This document shows positions 5,360 to 15,980 of a DNA stretch of 32,793 bases, piece by piece. Made by a program: the position numbers and the translations under genes. Source of the stretch: Bacillota bacterium (GTDB taxonomy: Bacteria; Bacillota; Bacilli; Alicyclobacillales; SLC66); contig JAKADA010000011.1 in assembly GCA_021820975.1 (NCBI GenBank), positions 1-32,793 of the forward strand, written 5' to 3'. Below the pieces are notes generated by a model. It was not told the DNA's origin. It searched no databases and worked only from the letters and a program-made list of their open reading frames with translations. How positions within the stretch are numbered: position 1 is the stretch's first letter; each line of letters starts with the position of its first letter.

Positions 5360-8050
5360 TTACTTTGCTTCATACCACGTTGGGCCTTCATGCATATCAA
5401 CTTGCAAGGGGACGGTTAGCGAAACAGCACCTTCCATTTCTTTCTTCACAAGTTTTTTCAGTTGTGTCAATTCTTCTTTCGGACATTCAAAGATCAGTTC
5501 ATCGTGCACTTGAAGCAACATTTTACTTTTCATACCGGTCGTCCTTAGTACATCACCAAGACGCACCATGGCTACTTTAATAATATCAGCTGCAGTTCCT
5601 TGAATCGGGGTATTCATGGCCGTACGCTCAGCAAAACTTCGCTCATTGAAGTTGCGGCTATGGATAGTTGGCAGATATCGCCTTCGTCCCATCACGGTCT
5701 CTGCATAACCGAGCTCTTTGGCACGTTCGATCGATTGATCCATATACCGTTTAACGCCAGGAAACTTAGCCAAGTAATTTTGAATAAAAATGCCTGCCTG
5801 AGCGCGAGAGATATTGAGATTCTGTGATAATCCATAATCACTAATTCCGTAAATAATTCCAAAATTCACGGCCTTAGCTTGGCGTCTCATCAAAGGCGTA
5901 ACCTCTTGCGGCGGCACATCGAAAACATCACTGGCTGTACGTGTGTGGATATCCATATCCTGTAAAAAGGCATCAACTAAAGCCTCATCCTGGCACAGAT
6001 GAGCCAAAATACGTAGTTCAACTTGCGAATAGTCTGCAGACAAGATCAGCCAATCATCGTATGTCGGCACAAACGCCTGACGAAGTCGTCTGCCCTCTTC
6101 CATACGTATCGGAATATTTTGCAGATTGGGTTCAGCACTCGATAATCTACCCGTTGCCGTCATCGCCTGGTGAAACGACGTATGCACCCGGGATTCTGGT
6201 TCACGAACAACACGTAACAGCCCTTCAATGTAGGTAGATTGAAGTTTGGTCAACTGTCGATATTCGAGAATAAAGGAAACAATCTCGCTTTGCGGTGCTA
6301 ATTTTTCGAGTACGTCAGCACTGGTTGAGTAACCGGTTTTCGTCTTTTTGACTGGGGGCAACCCCATTTTTTCAAAGAGTACTTCGCCTAACTGTTTTGT
6401 CGAGTTGATATTAAATGAAAATCCAGCTAGGGTATAGATCTTCTCAGTAAGTGTCTTGATTTTTTCCATCAGTTCGCGACCGATAGCGCTAAGTCGGTGC
6501 GTGTCAAGTCGAACACCATACACTTCAAGTTCAGCAAGAACAATCGCTAAGGGAATCTCTACATCTTCATATAAGGTACCAAGGTGTTGTTCTTCAAGTT
6601 GCGTCGCTAAATTTTCCCACGATGTACAAAGCACCGTTGCACACATAACGAAGGCTGGCACTTGTTGCGGTCCACCCTTGATCAGTGCATTTCGTAGCAC
6701 CTCAGGCATGATGAAAGCTGGATCAACACTTGAAACGACATCAAGTAAAGTCGGCTCACCGTCTGAAGCGTGCGTCAAGTACATAGCCAAAAGCATATCA
6801 AAGACGTGCGAAAAGCCATCCACCGGGCTTTTAATCATACCTTCTTGCGTTAGTCGTACGAGCCATGCCTTACTGTCAAAAATAACCTTTTGCACTGAAT
6901 CATTCTGTAAGAAAGCCGCTAAGGCATCCCATGCAGGCTGATCTTGGAGAATACCGATACGCGAAAAGGGGACGAAAAACGCATCATTTGCATGGGCGAT
7001 GACGAATCCTTGCAATATTCCTGTCTGATAATCACCGTCGATAACCATCAGCAGTACTGCCTTTTCCTTAATTATCTTGAGCGCATCCGGCAGATCGGCA
7101 GGTAACACTTCACGTACATGCTGCGATTCGATCGCCGGCACCTCTTGTGCGACTTTTTCTGCCATTTCATCTTTTGCATGGTAAGGTTGTAGGCGATCAG
7201 CCAACGCCTTAAACTCAAGTTCTCGAAATGCCTGCGCAAGGGCGCTTACTTCATATCCCGTGAATTGAAGTTCATCAAGTTGAACCGCCAACGAAGCATC
7301 GCGAATAATGGTTGCCAAGTGCTTGGATAGCAATGCTAAATCACGATGATCTTGTAACTTCTCACGAAGTTTCGTTCCAGAGATCTCATCGATGTGGGCG
7401 AGTACTTCTTCGACAGAAGGAAACTGTGTCAATAACTTAATCGCCGTTTTCTCACCAACACCAGGTACACCGGGAATGTTGTCAGATGGGTCACCCATTA
7501 AGCCCTTGAGGTCAATAATTTGCATAGGATCAAGAGAAAATCGTTCGCGAACCATGGCTGGGTCATAGCGAACCAAATCAGTCGTGCCTTTTCGAGTCAG
7601 GCAAGTCGTTACACGCGGGGACACAAGTTGCAAAAGATCCTTGTCACCTGATATCACGATAACCTCATACTCCTCATCGACTTGTTCTGCCATCATCGAT
7701 AAGGTACCAATGATATCATCCGCTTCATATCGTTCATCTTCCAGATAGCGGACACCAAAATGCGTAAGTATATCACGTGCCAATTGAAATTGCCCAATCA
7801 TCTCAGGCGGAGTCTCTTGTCGCTTACCTTTATACTCAGGAAATTGCTGATGTCGAAATGTTGCTTTGCCCTTATCAAAAGCCACTACGATATGCGTAGG
7901 TTGCTCATCTTTTAGAAGATTTAAAAGCATCATAGAAAATCCATACACTGCATTCGTATAAAGCCCTTTAGACGTCGAGAGCAGAGGTAGGCCGTAAAAC
8001 GCTCGATATAAAACACTGTTACCGTCAATCAAAAGCAGTTTTTTCGCCAT
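5360..8050 (-). CDS. polA: DNA polymerase I
   Basis: The 896-residue polymerase works in Okazaki-fragment maturation and repair. Residues 1-290 form the 5' nuclease, with LLIDGNSVLYRAF, YEADDIIGTLS, VISGDKDLLQL and the helix-hairpin-helix GVPGVGEKTAIKLL. The central proofreading-like domain is degenerate: where E. coli has DTE, this protein has DGD in VIDGDYQTG and the other exonuclease motifs are unclear. The polymerase domain has motif A (SADYSQVELRILAHL), motif B (RRQAKAVNFGIIYG) and motif C (QVHDELIFE), all intact. It is therefore the Bacillus/Geobacillus type, probably lacking 3'-5' exonuclease. The ATG at 8050 has GGAAGGG upstream and its own extended -10 promoter. mutM and coaE follow in the same direction. 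Confidence 0.97.
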   Translation of the reverse strand: MAKKLLLIDGNSVLYRAFYGLPLLSTSKGLYTNAVYGFSMMLLNLLKDEQPTHIVVAFDKGKATFRHQQFPEYKGKRQETPPEMIGQFQLARDILTHFGVRYLEDERYEADDIIGTLSMMAEQVDEEYEVIVISGDKDLLQLVSPRVTTCLTRKGTTDLVRYDPAMVRERFSLDPMQIIDLKGLMGDPSDNIPGVPGVGEKTAIKLLTQFPSVEEVLAHIDEISGTKLREKLQDHRDLALLSKHLATIIRDASLAVQLDELQFTGYEVSALAQAFRELEFKALADRLQPYHAKDEMAEKVAQEVPAIESQHVREVLPADLPDALKIIKEKAVLLMVIDGDYQTGILQGFVIAHANDAFFVPFSRIGILQDQPAWDALAAFLQNDSVQKVIFDSKAWLVRLTQEGMIKSPVDGFSHVFDMLLAMYLTHASDGEPTLLDVVSSVDPAFIMPEVLRNALIKGGPQQVPAFVMCATVLCTSWENLATQLEEQHLGTLYEDVEIPLAIVLAELEVYGVRLDTHRLSAIGRELMEKIKTLTEKIYTLAGFSFNINSTKQLGEVLFEKMGLPPVKKTKTGYSTSADVLEKLAPQSEIVSFILEYRQLTKLQSTYIEGLLRVVREPESRVHTSFHQAMTATGRLSSAEPNLQNIPIRMEEGRRLRQAFVPTYDDWLILSADYSQVELRILAHLCQDEALVDAFLQDMDIHTRTASDVFDVPPQEVTPLMRRQAKAVNFGIIYGISDYGLSQNLNISRAQAGIFIQNYLAKFPGVKRYMDQSIERAKELGYAETVMGRRRYLPTIHSRNFNERSFAERTAMNTPIQGTAADIIKVAMVRLGDVLRTTGMKSKMLLQVHDELIFECPKEELTQLKKLVKKEMEGAVSLTVPLQVDMHEGPTWYEAK

Positions 8051-8083
8051 GCCTGCCTGTCCCTTCCTAGATCATTCTTATGT

Positions 8084-8092
8084 ATTGTACCA
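8084..8092 (-). promoter_or_regulatory. Extended -10 promoter of polA-mutM-coaE
   Basis: The minus strand reads TGGTACAAT, an extended -10 element (TGn plus TACAAT), 34 nt before the polA start and just past the icd terminator. The -35 region is T-rich but not consensus, as expected for an extended -10 promoter. Confidence 0.6.
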
Positions 8093-8105
8093 TATCTAAA
8101 ACCAC

Positions 8106-8145
8106 AAAAAAGCAGACGAAATGCACTTTGCATCTCGTCTGCTTT
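8106..8145 (-). terminator. Rho-independent terminator after icd
   Basis: AAAGCAGACGA (8109-8119) pairs with TCGTCTGCTTT (8135-8145), with inner ATGCA/TGCAT pairing. On the minus strand the stem is followed by six T. It lies 20 nt past the icd stop and separates icd from polA. Confidence 0.9.
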
Positions 8146-8165
8146 GTGGATTGTAAGGTATGATT

Positions 8166-9461
8166 TTACAGATTAGAAATTAAGGCATCCGCAAATTCTG
8201 AAGTTTTAACCTCTTTTGCGCCTTCCATCAAACGCGCAAAATCATACGTGACCACTTTTTGGTTAATCGTCGTTTCAAGTGCTTTAACGATGCTATCAGC
8301 CGCTTCTTGCCAGCCCATATGTTCGAGCATCATGACGCCAGATAATATCACAGAACCTGGGTTGACTTTATCAAGATCTGCATACTTCGGCGCTGTACCA
8401 TGCGTCGCTTCAAATACTGCATGGCCTGTCACGTAGTTAATATTGGCACCAGGTGCAATACCAATTCCACCCACTTGTGCGGCTAAGGCGTCTGACATGA
8501 AATCCCCGTTTAGATTCATTGTCGCTACAACATCGAATTCCGCCGGACGAGTCAAAATTTGTTGTAAGAAAATATCAGCGATAGTATCTTTCACGACAAT
8601 CTTACCTTGTGCAACAGCATCTTTTTGCGCTTTATCAGCCGCATCAGAACCCGACTCATCTTTGATGCGATCGTATTCATTCCAAGTAAAGACGCGATCC
8701 CCAAATTCACGTTCGGCAAGGTCATAACCCCAGTTTTTGAAAGCACCTTCGGTGAATTTCATGATATTGCCTTTGTGTACAAGCGTAACGCTTTTGCGTT
8801 GGTGCGCGATCGCATACTCGATAGCAGCGCGAACCAATCTTTCCGTTCCTTCTTGCGACACAGGTTTGATGCCAATCCCTGATGTTTCTGGGAAGCGAAT
8901 CTTTTTGACACCCATTTCTTCCTGCAAAAATTGAATGACTTTTTGCACTTCTGGTGTACCTGATGCCCACTCAATGCCAGCATAAATATCTTCTGCATTT
9001 TCGCGAAATATCACCATATCAACAAGTTCAGGATGCCTGACAGGAGAAGGAACACCATCAAAATATCGCACAGGACGTAAGCATACATAAAGGTCCAGTT
9101 GCTGACGAAGGGCCACATTCAAACTACGAATACCGCCGCCAATCGGTGTAGTAAGCGGTCCTTTAATGCTCACCAAGTACTCGCGTAAAGCAACCAATGT
9201 ATCGTTTGGTAACCATTCACCAAACTTGTTATACGCTTTCTCGCCAGCAAACACTTCAAACCAAGCAATCTTGCGTTTACCACCATAACTTTTTTCTACT
9301 GCAGCATCAAGCACACGCTGTGAAGCACGCCAAATGTCACGGCCCGTTCCGTCTCCTTCAATAAACGGTACAATAGGATGATCCGGAACGTTTAGACCAT
9401 CACTTCCCATATGAATCTTCTCACCTGTTACAGGCATGTCTAATTTCTCAAACAAACTCAT
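8166..9461 (-). CDS. icd: Isocitrate dehydrogenase, NADP-dependent
   Basis: The 431-residue TCA-cycle enzyme converts isocitrate to 2-oxoglutarate and CO2. It has [11 protein letters not shown] at the N-terminus and the substrate-binding [18 protein letters not shown], whose Ser is the phosphorylation site in E. coli. [15 protein letters not shown] and the cofactor motif HGTAPKYAD follow; the Lys-Tyr pair of the last marks NADP specificity. The ATG at 9461 is fixed by GGAGGGG six nt upstream and by the family N-terminus; the frame is open to 9560. In Bacillus icd lies between citZ and mdh; here both are absent and the gene has its own promoter and terminator, so it is monocistronic. Confidence 0.96.
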   Translation of the reverse strand: MSLFEKLDMPVTGEKIHMGSDGLNVPDHPIVPFIEGDGTGRDIWRASQRVLDAAVEKSYGGKRKIAWFEVFAGEKAYNKFGEWLPNDTLVALREYLVSIKGPLTTPIGGGIRSLNVALRQQLDLYVCLRPVRYFDGVPSPVRHPELVDMVIFRENAEDIYAGIEWASGTPEVQKVIQFLQEEMGVKKIRFPETSGIGIKPVSQEGTERLVRAAIEYAIAHQRKSVTLVHKGNIMKFTEGAFKNWGYDLAEREFGDRVFTWNEYDRIKDESGSDAADKAQKDAVAQGKIVVKDTIADIFLQQILTRPAEFDVVATMNLNGDFMSDALAAQVGGIGIAPGANINYVTGHAVFEATHGTAPKYADLDKVNPGSVILSGVMMLEHMGWQEAADSIVKALETTINQKVVTYDFARLMEGAKEVKTSEFADALISNL

Positions 9462-9498
9462 AGGTTCCCCTCCATAGTAACGACAAAATCCTTCATAC

Positions 9499-9527
9499 AT
9501 GATACCATAGGCCGACAGCTTGGGCAA
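9499..9527 (-). promoter_or_regulatory. SigA-type promoter of icd
   Basis: On the minus strand TTGCCC (9527-9522) and TATCAT (9504-9499) are separated by exactly 17 nt, and TG stands one base before the -10 box. This is 38 nt upstream of the icd ATG, between it and the permease stop. Confidence 0.75.
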
Positions 9528-9556
9528 TGGATTTTTCCACTGTGCGAACCACTGTT

Positions 9557-10456
9557 TCACCGTGCGATACGATCACGCAGAAATAAGATGATGGACAACA
9601 ACAAAACTGCAGCACCAAAAAACCACCCTAACGACAATGACTGGTGTAAGAAGACGTAAGCCAATAACGTGGCTACGATCGGTTCCCCAATGATCGACAT
9701 CGATATCGTGGATGCTTTTAGATGTTTAAGTAACGCGTTAAACACAGCATGCCCAAATAGCGTTGGTACGAGCACAAGCAACAACGTCATTGAGATATCT
9801 TGCCTAGACAGGCCAAGGAACGAATAGCCTTTGCACAAGCTATAAACGAAAAGCGCGATTGCCGCAAGAAAAAAAACACTGACGTTATATTCGTTAGCTG
9901 ATAAGTGCTTGCGTAGGCCTGATCCAGTCACCATGTAGAGAGCACTTGCACCGGCGCTGACTAAGGACAAAAGATCACCTAATAACGCCGTGTTCCCTAG
10001 ACGTAAATCGTGTAGGCCGATAATGGCTGTACCAAAAATCGCCATTACTACGTACACCCAAAGTGTCGGTTTGATACGATAGTGAAAAAAGATACGCTCA
10101 AAGATTAAAGCAAATATCGGTTGAAATGCCAGCAATAAAGTTGCACTGGCAATGGAAGTATAAAATACGGATGTCATCCAAAAAAGAAAATGCAAAGCTA
10201 AAAAGAACCCGCTAAGGAACAATCCAAGCTTTTGCCTAAACGGGAGTGCTCGAAGCGATGACCACAAGGTTTTTCGCACCAAAGGCGCCAAAATAACAGC
10301 AGTAATCACCATGCGATACATGGCAGTGATAGCAGGCGGTGCCGTTGTTAGACGCACAAAAAGTGAGGCAAAAGAAACTGCGATAACGGACATAACCAAT
10401 GCCGCATACGGACCATAATGCCTGGATTCAGTCTTTTGCAAGTTGCAATACCGCAT
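9557..10456 (-). CDS. DMT-superfamily permease (EamA domains)
   Basis: The 299-residue integral membrane protein has about ten hydrophobic helices arranged as two EamA repeats. The first starts near [20 protein letters not shown], a typical EamA opening; the second begins around [15 protein letters not shown]. Such carriers export amino acids, nucleosides or other metabolites; the substrate is not evident. The ATG at 10456 lies inside the end of the thioesterase gene (29-nt overlap) without a clear RBS, so translational coupling or a start up to residue 22 is possible. The gene lies downstream of the thioesterase and upstream of icd. Confidence 0.8.
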   Translation of the reverse strand: MRYCNLQKTESRHYGPYAALVMSVIAVSFASLFVRLTTAPPAITAMYRMVITAVILAPLVRKTLWSSLRALPFRQKLGLFLSGFFLALHFLFWMTSVFYTSIASATLLLAFQPIFALIFERIFFHYRIKPTLWVYVVMAIFGTAIIGLHDLRLGNTALLGDLLSLVSAGASALYMVTGSGLRKHLSANEYNVSVFFLAAIALFVYSLCKGYSFLGLSRQDISMTLLLVLVPTLFGHAVFNALLKHLKASTISMSIIGEPIVATLLAYVFLHQSLSLGWFFGAAVLLLSIILFLRDRIAR

Positions 10457-10847
10457 GCACGTCAGGCAGTTTACGATTCAGTCGAACGGGATGCATAGCG
10501 CGATCTGTCGCTACGTGTTCCGTTTGACCACTGGCAATCAACGCATCACCGTCGGGCCGTGTGATGGTATACGAAAAAATCATCCGAAACCCGTTGTATT
10601 CAACCAACCTGACTTGTACCAAAAGAACCTCATCAAAGTGCGCTGCAAGGTGATAGTCGCACGTTACCTTGAGTACAGGCAGTAAAATACCGCGATTTTC
10701 AATTTCTTTATAAGAGAGTCCTTGCTCGCGCCACCAATCTAACCGCCCAATTTCAAACCATTCAATATAATTACCATGCCACGCTACAGCCATTTGATCG
10801 GTTTCCCGATAGCGCACTTGAATGCGTGTTGATGAGACGATGCCCAT
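10428..10847 (-). CDS. Acyl-CoA thioesterase, 4-hydroxybenzoyl-CoA thioesterase (YbgC/FadM) type
   Basis: The 139-residue hotdog-fold protein begins with RIQVRYRETDQMAVAWHGNY, the 4HBT/YbgC signature in which the Asp after RYRET is catalytic, followed by YIEWFEIGRLDWW. These cytoplasmic enzymes hydrolyse acyl-CoA thioesters; the chain length is not predictable here. The ATG at 10847 has a strong GGGGGGAG site. It starts 14 nt beyond the pyk terminator and no separate promoter was seen, so it may depend on read-through. Its 3' end overlaps the permease gene. Confidence 0.85.
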   Translation of the reverse strand: MGIVSSTRIQVRYRETDQMAVAWHGNYIEWFEIGRLDWWREQGLSYKEIENRGILLPVLKVTCDYHLAAHFDEVLLVQVRLVEYNGFRMIFSYTITRPDGDALIASGQTEHVATDRAMHPVRLNRKLPDVHAVLQLAKD

Positions 10848-10860
10848 TTTTCTCCCCCCA

Positions 10861-10898
10861 TAAAAACAGACCCTGCCGACATGTTTATCGGCAGGATC
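10861..10898 (-). terminator. Rho-independent terminator after pyk
   Basis: GACCCTGCCGA (10869-10879) pairs with TCGGCAGGATC (10888-10898), 11 bp including one G-T pair, around an 8-nt loop. On the minus strand TGTTTTTA follows. It closes the pfkA-pyk transcript 25 nt after the pyk stop. Confidence 0.85.
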
Positions 10899-10922
10899 CC
10901 TAGCTAAAGACCTTTCAATAGC

Positions 10923-12674
10923 TTACAGCACTTGCGTCTTTCCGCGATACAATAAGCCACGTTCCGCATCAACCGTGACCATTTCTCCATCTTGAACAAG
11001 CCTCGTTGCCCCTACAGCGCTAACGATCACAGGAATGCCCAAGGATACGCCTACAACTGCCGCATGTGATGTAATGCCGCCTTCTTCCGTAATCACGGCC
11101 GCAGCCTTTTCGAAAGCTGGCATAATATCCTTGTCGGTAAAGGAGGTAACAAGAACATCCCCTTCTTCCACACGAGCTAAAACGTCAGCAACTTTCGTTG
11201 CAACAACTGCGCGACCTGCAATGCTATTCATGCCAACACCAATACCACGCACTATCACATCGCCAATCGTATGCACCTTGAGCATATTGGTCGTACCAGC
11301 TTCACCAACAGGAACGCCAGCTGTAATCACAACGATATCCCCGCTTTGTACATAACCTGCCGCAAGCGCGCCATCGACAGCAATCGTAAGCATGTCATCG
11401 ATGTTTTTTGATTCACGAGCAAGCACAGGATAGACACCCCAGCAAAGCGTGATGCGACGTGCAACTTCTTGCGAAGGTGTCACGGCGACAATCGTACAGT
11501 GCGGACGATGCTTTGACACCATACGCGCTGTAAATCCACTTTCCGTGGAAGTAATGATCGCTGTGGCATCTAACTCATGCGCAATGGACGTAACTGCTTG
11601 GCTGATTGCATCCGTTTGCGTACGTTCAACAATGTCCCGGTGTCTGCTTTGCACTTCTTGCGACAGCAAAGCGCGTTCGGCTCGCAAAGCAATAGTTGCC
11701 ATGGTTTCTACAGCTTCTATCGGATAACGTCCCGCCGCCGTTTCACCACTTAACATGATCGCATCTGTACCATCAAAGATTGCATTCGCAACATCAGTCG
11801 CCTCAGCACGCGTCGGTCGTGGATTTCGTTGCATCGAATCGAGCATTTGTGTCGCAGTAATAACCACTTTACCTGCTTGATTCGCTTTTTGAATCAACAT
11901 TTTTTGCGCGATAGGCACTTCTTCGGTAGGAATCTCCACACCAAGATCGCCACGCGCTACCATCAAACCATCGGTTACCATAAGGATCTCATCGATCATA
12001 TCAAGGCCCTCTTGAGCCTCTATTTTAGCGATAATCTCACAGTGATGATTGTGATCTTCAAGAAGTTTGCGAATTTCTAATACGTCGGCCGCTTTGCGCA
12101 CAAAAGATGCAGCAATAATATCGACGCCTTGTTCAATACCAAACAAAATATCTTCAATATCTTTATCCGTAACACCTGGCAAACGCAAACGCACACCTGG
12201 TGCATTAATCCCTTTACGATTTTTAAGCGTTCCACCATTGGTAATCACGCAATGTATATCGTTAGCAATAATATCAACCACTTGCAGTCCAATAAGGCCA
12301 TCGTCGATACGAATCGTGGATCCTACGGAAACATCTTCCGGTAACCCTTCGTAACTGATGGAAATGCGTTCTTTCGTCCCCTGCACCTGCTCGGTGGTAA
12401 GGACGATATGTTCACCATCAATAAGTTCCACTTCGTCATTTTCAATAAGCCCTGTACGAATCTTAGGGCCTTTAATATCAAGCATGATGCCGACGATTTT
12501 ACCTTCAAGTCGTGATGCCTCACGGATTCTTTCGATGACCTTTTTGTGGTCATCATGCGTTCCGTGTGAAAAATTCAGCCGTGCCACATCCATTCCGGCG
12601 CGAATTACCGCGCGCATCACAGATAAATCACTTATTGCCGGACCCATCGTACAGACAATCTTTGTCTTGCGCAT
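10923..12674 (-). CDS. pyk: Pyruvate kinase with C-terminal PEP-utilising domain
   Basis: The 583-residue glycolytic enzyme makes ATP and pyruvate from PEP and ADP. The N-terminal TIM barrel shows TKIVCTMGPA, ARLNFSHGTHDDH, the Lys-containing MLDIKGPKIRTG, the active-site signature IIAKIEAQEGLDMIDEIL and MVARGDLGVEIP. After the allosteric domain there is an extra segment from about residue 475, ending GGITSHAAVVGVSLGIPVIV, which resembles the phosphohistidine domain of PEP synthase and is known from Bacillus and Geobacillus enzymes. The start has GAAGGAGAG upstream. It is 13 nt downstream of pfkA, forming the classical pfkA-pyk pair. Confidence 0.97.
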   Translation of the reverse strand: MRKTKIVCTMGPAISDLSVMRAVIRAGMDVARLNFSHGTHDDHKKVIERIREASRLEGKIVGIMLDIKGPKIRTGLIENDEVELIDGEHIVLTTEQVQGTKERISISYEGLPEDVSVGSTIRIDDGLIGLQVVDIIANDIHCVITNGGTLKNRKGINAPGVRLRLPGVTDKDIEDILFGIEQGVDIIAASFVRKAADVLEIRKLLEDHNHHCEIIAKIEAQEGLDMIDEILMVTDGLMVARGDLGVEIPTEEVPIAQKMLIQKANQAGKVVITATQMLDSMQRNPRPTRAEATDVANAIFDGTDAIMLSGETAAGRYPIEAVETMATIALRAERALLSQEVQSRHRDIVERTQTDAISQAVTSIAHELDATAIITSTESGFTARMVSKHRPHCTIVAVTPSQEVARRITLCWGVYPVLARESKNIDDMLTIAVDGALAAGYVQSGDIVVITAGVPVGEAGTTNMLKVHTIGDVIVRGIGVGMNSIAGRAVVATKVADVLARVEEGDVLVTSFTDKDIMPAFEKAAAVITEEGGITSHAAVVGVSLGIPVIVSAVGATRLVQDGEMVTVDAERGLLYRGKTQVL

Positions 12675-12687
12675 GAATTTCTCTCCT

Positions 12688-13710
<1,023 letters not shown>

Positions 13711-13830
13711 TCACCTGGAAGTGGTGAGTGTAGACATAATTTGCCCCAGTAGGACATTTTCCGTCCCGCTCAAACTGTACATCCACATAGCAAAAAATTT
13801 AATTAGTACTAAAATACGACAGCGAATTTC

Positions 13831-14808
13831 TTAATCCTGCAAGGAACTGTCATTACCTTCATAAAACACGCCCATGTTTCGAAACTTTTCATATCGTTTT
13901 TGTAACAATTCATCCACGGGCATACAACACAAATGTTCAAAAGCACTGGCTACAGCCGATTTGACAGTATGGATCATTTCTTGTGGCGCTCGTTGCGCAC
14001 CACCGAACGGTTCTGGCAAGACTTCATCCACTACGCCAAAACGATAGAGATCTTGTGCCGTAATGCACATGGAATCTGCAGCACGTTGCCCTTGTGTCGC
14101 ATCTTTCCATAAGATGGCTGCGGCTGACTCCGGTGCAATGACCGAATACCAGGCATGTTCAAGCATAAGTATACGATCACCAACGCCAAGACCTAACGCG
14201 CCACCGCTTCCACCTTCACCTGTCACAATACACACGATGGGTACGCGCAACCCCACCATATCAATCAGATTATGAGCGATTGCCTCACCTTGGCCGCGTT
14301 CTTCCGCCCCCGTACCAGGATAAGCGCCCGCCGTATCAATAAAAGTAAGTATAGGCCGACCAAATTTCTCAGCCTGTTTCATCAGTCTCCGCGCCTTACG
14401 ATACCCTTCTGGATGAGCCATACCGAAGTTGCGATAAATATTTTCTTTTGTATCTTTACCCTTTTGCGTCCCGACTATGGTGATCGCCATGCCTCCAAAG
14501 CGTGCAATACCACCCACAACAGCTGGATCGTCACGAAATTGTCGATCACCATGCAACTCAACAAAATCATCGCACAATCCGCGAGCATAATCGAGTGTAG
14601 TAGGCCTGTCAGGATGACGTGCAATCTGCACTTTTTGCCAAGGTGTCAAATCACGATATATAGCTTGCGCAAGAGCTGTTGCTTTAGCCTCAAGTGTAGC
14701 CACTTCTTCGCTCATATCGATGCCCTTTTCTTCCGTAAACCGTTTTAGCTCATCAATTTTCACACGCAATTCCACTAGTGGCTTTTCAAACGGCAAATCA
14801 ATCGCCAA
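13831..14808 (-). CDS. accA: Acetyl-CoA carboxylase carboxyltransferase subunit alpha
   Basis: With AccD this protein transfers the carboxyl group from carboxybiotin-BCCP to acetyl-CoA, giving malonyl-CoA for fatty acid synthesis. The 325-residue product has [18 protein letters not shown] at the N-terminus, then [19 protein letters not shown] and the carboxyltransferase core [18 protein letters not shown] and [15 protein letters not shown]. The start is TTG 14808 behind AAAGGGGGCG, which gives the family length and N-terminus. This start lies inside the accD end (11-nt overlap), implying translational coupling and 1:1 synthesis. Confidence 0.96.
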   Translation of the reverse strand: MAIDLPFEKPLVELRVKIDELKRFTEEKGIDMSEEVATLEAKATALAQAIYRDLTPWQKVQIARHPDRPTTLDYARGLCDDFVELHGDRQFRDDPAVVGGIARFGGMAITIVGTQKGKDTKENIYRNFGMAHPEGYRKARRLMKQAEKFGRPILTFIDTAGAYPGTGAEERGQGEAIAHNLIDMVGLRVPIVCIVTGEGGSGGALGLGVGDRILMLEHAWYSVIAPESAAAILWKDATQGQRAADSMCITAQDLYRFGVVDEVLPEPFGGAQRAPQEMIHTVKSAVASAFEHLCCMPVDELLQKRYEKFRNMGVFYEGNDSSLQD

Positions 14809-15667
14809 AATCTTCGCCCCCTTTCGTGTGTAATGATAAAATGGTAGACAGTGTTGCGCGCATGTCTTTACGATGGACAACACGATCTATCATGCCATGT
14901 TGTAACACAAACTCCGCTGTCTGAAACTCATCAGGAAGCTTTTGGCGAATAGTTTGTTCGATAACGCGACGCCCAGCAAACCCGATAATTGCACCCGGTT
15001 CTGCCAAATGAATGTCGCCTTGCATGGCAAAACTCGCCGTAACACCGCCTGTCGTGGGATTCGTCATAATCGATATGTAGAGTAACCCCGCAGATTGATG
15101 GCGCGATAAAGCGGCAGATACTTTTGCCATCTGCATAAGCGATAAAATACCTTCTTGCATTCTCGCCCCACCTGAAACGGAAAAAATCAACATCGGAAGG
15201 TTTTCCGCCACAGCACGTTCGATAGCTCGTGACAACTTTTCTCCCACAACAGACCCCATGCTACCCATAATAAACCGAGCATCCATAACACCGAGCACAA
15301 CGGGTTTGCCATGAATCGCGCCTCTACCCGTGATGACAGCTTCTGTCAGTCCTGTTGCTTCAATTACCTTTTCTACTTTTTGAAGATAATCAGGAAAAGA
15401 AAGTGGATCAGCTGTTTTGAGTTCTGTATCAAATTCCTCGAAGGAGTCCTCATCCACTGTCATGGCAATGCGTTCAGGCGCACTAAGCGTAAAGTGGTAC
15501 CCACAATGTGGGCATGTTTTCATATGCTTATCTAATTCTTTTGATAAAAGAATCTCACTACAGTTCTTACATTTATTCATGAGTCCCTCCGGGACCTTGT
15601 CGCGCGCACTCGGATGAGGTGCGATCGTCGCATAACGTTTCTTTTTCGGAAACAGATCTTTTAGCAC
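14798..15667 (-). CDS. accD: Acetyl-CoA carboxylase carboxyltransferase subunit beta
   Basis: The 289-residue partner of AccA carries an N-terminal zinc ribbon (Cys33, Cys36, Cys52, Cys55 in CKNC and CPHC), which binds DNA or mRNA in characterised homologues. The carboxyltransferase domain follows, with [22 protein letters not shown], [18 protein letters not shown] and [16 protein letters not shown] motifs. It starts with GTG 15667 after GAGGTGA. accA overlaps its end. The small gene upstream ends 37 nt before the start and could share the transcript. Confidence 0.96.
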   Translation of the reverse strand: MLKDLFPKKKRYATIAPHPSARDKVPEGLMNKCKNCSEILLSKELDKHMKTCPHCGYHFTLSAPERIAMTVDEDSFEEFDTELKTADPLSFPDYLQKVEKVIEATGLTEAVITGRGAIHGKPVVLGVMDARFIMGSMGSVVGEKLSRAIERAVAENLPMLIFSVSGGARMQEGILSLMQMAKVSAALSRHQSAGLLYISIMTNPTTGGVTASFAMQGDIHLAEPGAIIGFAGRRVIEQTIRQKLPDEFQTAEFVLQHGMIDRVVHRKDMRATLSTILSLHTKGGEDFGD

Positions 15668-15704
15668 TCTTTCACCTCATGTTCGCTACTAGGTTCCAAT
15701 TTGC

Positions 15705-15902
15705 CTATGACATGGATGCATGGATAATATCGTTTAAAATCTCCTTGACGTCATCAAGTTCCGTCTCAGGTACCAAAATCTCATATTGCTGTTTTGCCAT
15801 GTTCGCTTGTCGTTGTTTCACTAAAAAACCTTGTGTCTGCAAATTCGAGCAAATGCGTTCCGCAATTTTCAACGTTGGTGCAATATAGATGACGGTCCAC
15901 AT
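15705..15902 (-). CDS. Conserved small protein, putative signal-transducing (DUF2007-like)
   Basis: The 65-residue protein begins MWTVIYIAPTLKIAERI and ends with YEILVPETELDDVKEILND. This pattern resembles small proteins of the DUF2007 type that have one alpha/beta domain with no catalytic residues visible, and that are often found next to accD or dnaE in Bacillota (recalled, not checked). AGGAGG lies 10 nt before the ATG at 15902; an ATG two codons earlier (15908) is also possible. It sits between dnaE and accD in the same direction. Function unknown. Confidence 0.75.
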   Translation of the reverse strand: MWTVIYIAPTLKIAERICSNLQTQGFLVKQRQANMAKQQYEILVPETELDDVKEILNDIIHASMS

Positions 15903-15980
15903 GACCATCGATCCTCCTAAACGGCCTCATTCAATTCCTTTAATCTTACCACGCAAAATTCAAGAGACGCAACCAACATG

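Noticed and set aside
6456..6941. Open plus-strand frame of 161 codons
   Set aside because: It lies entirely within polA on the opposite strand, has no RBS or recognisable motif, and is explained by the coding bias of polA.
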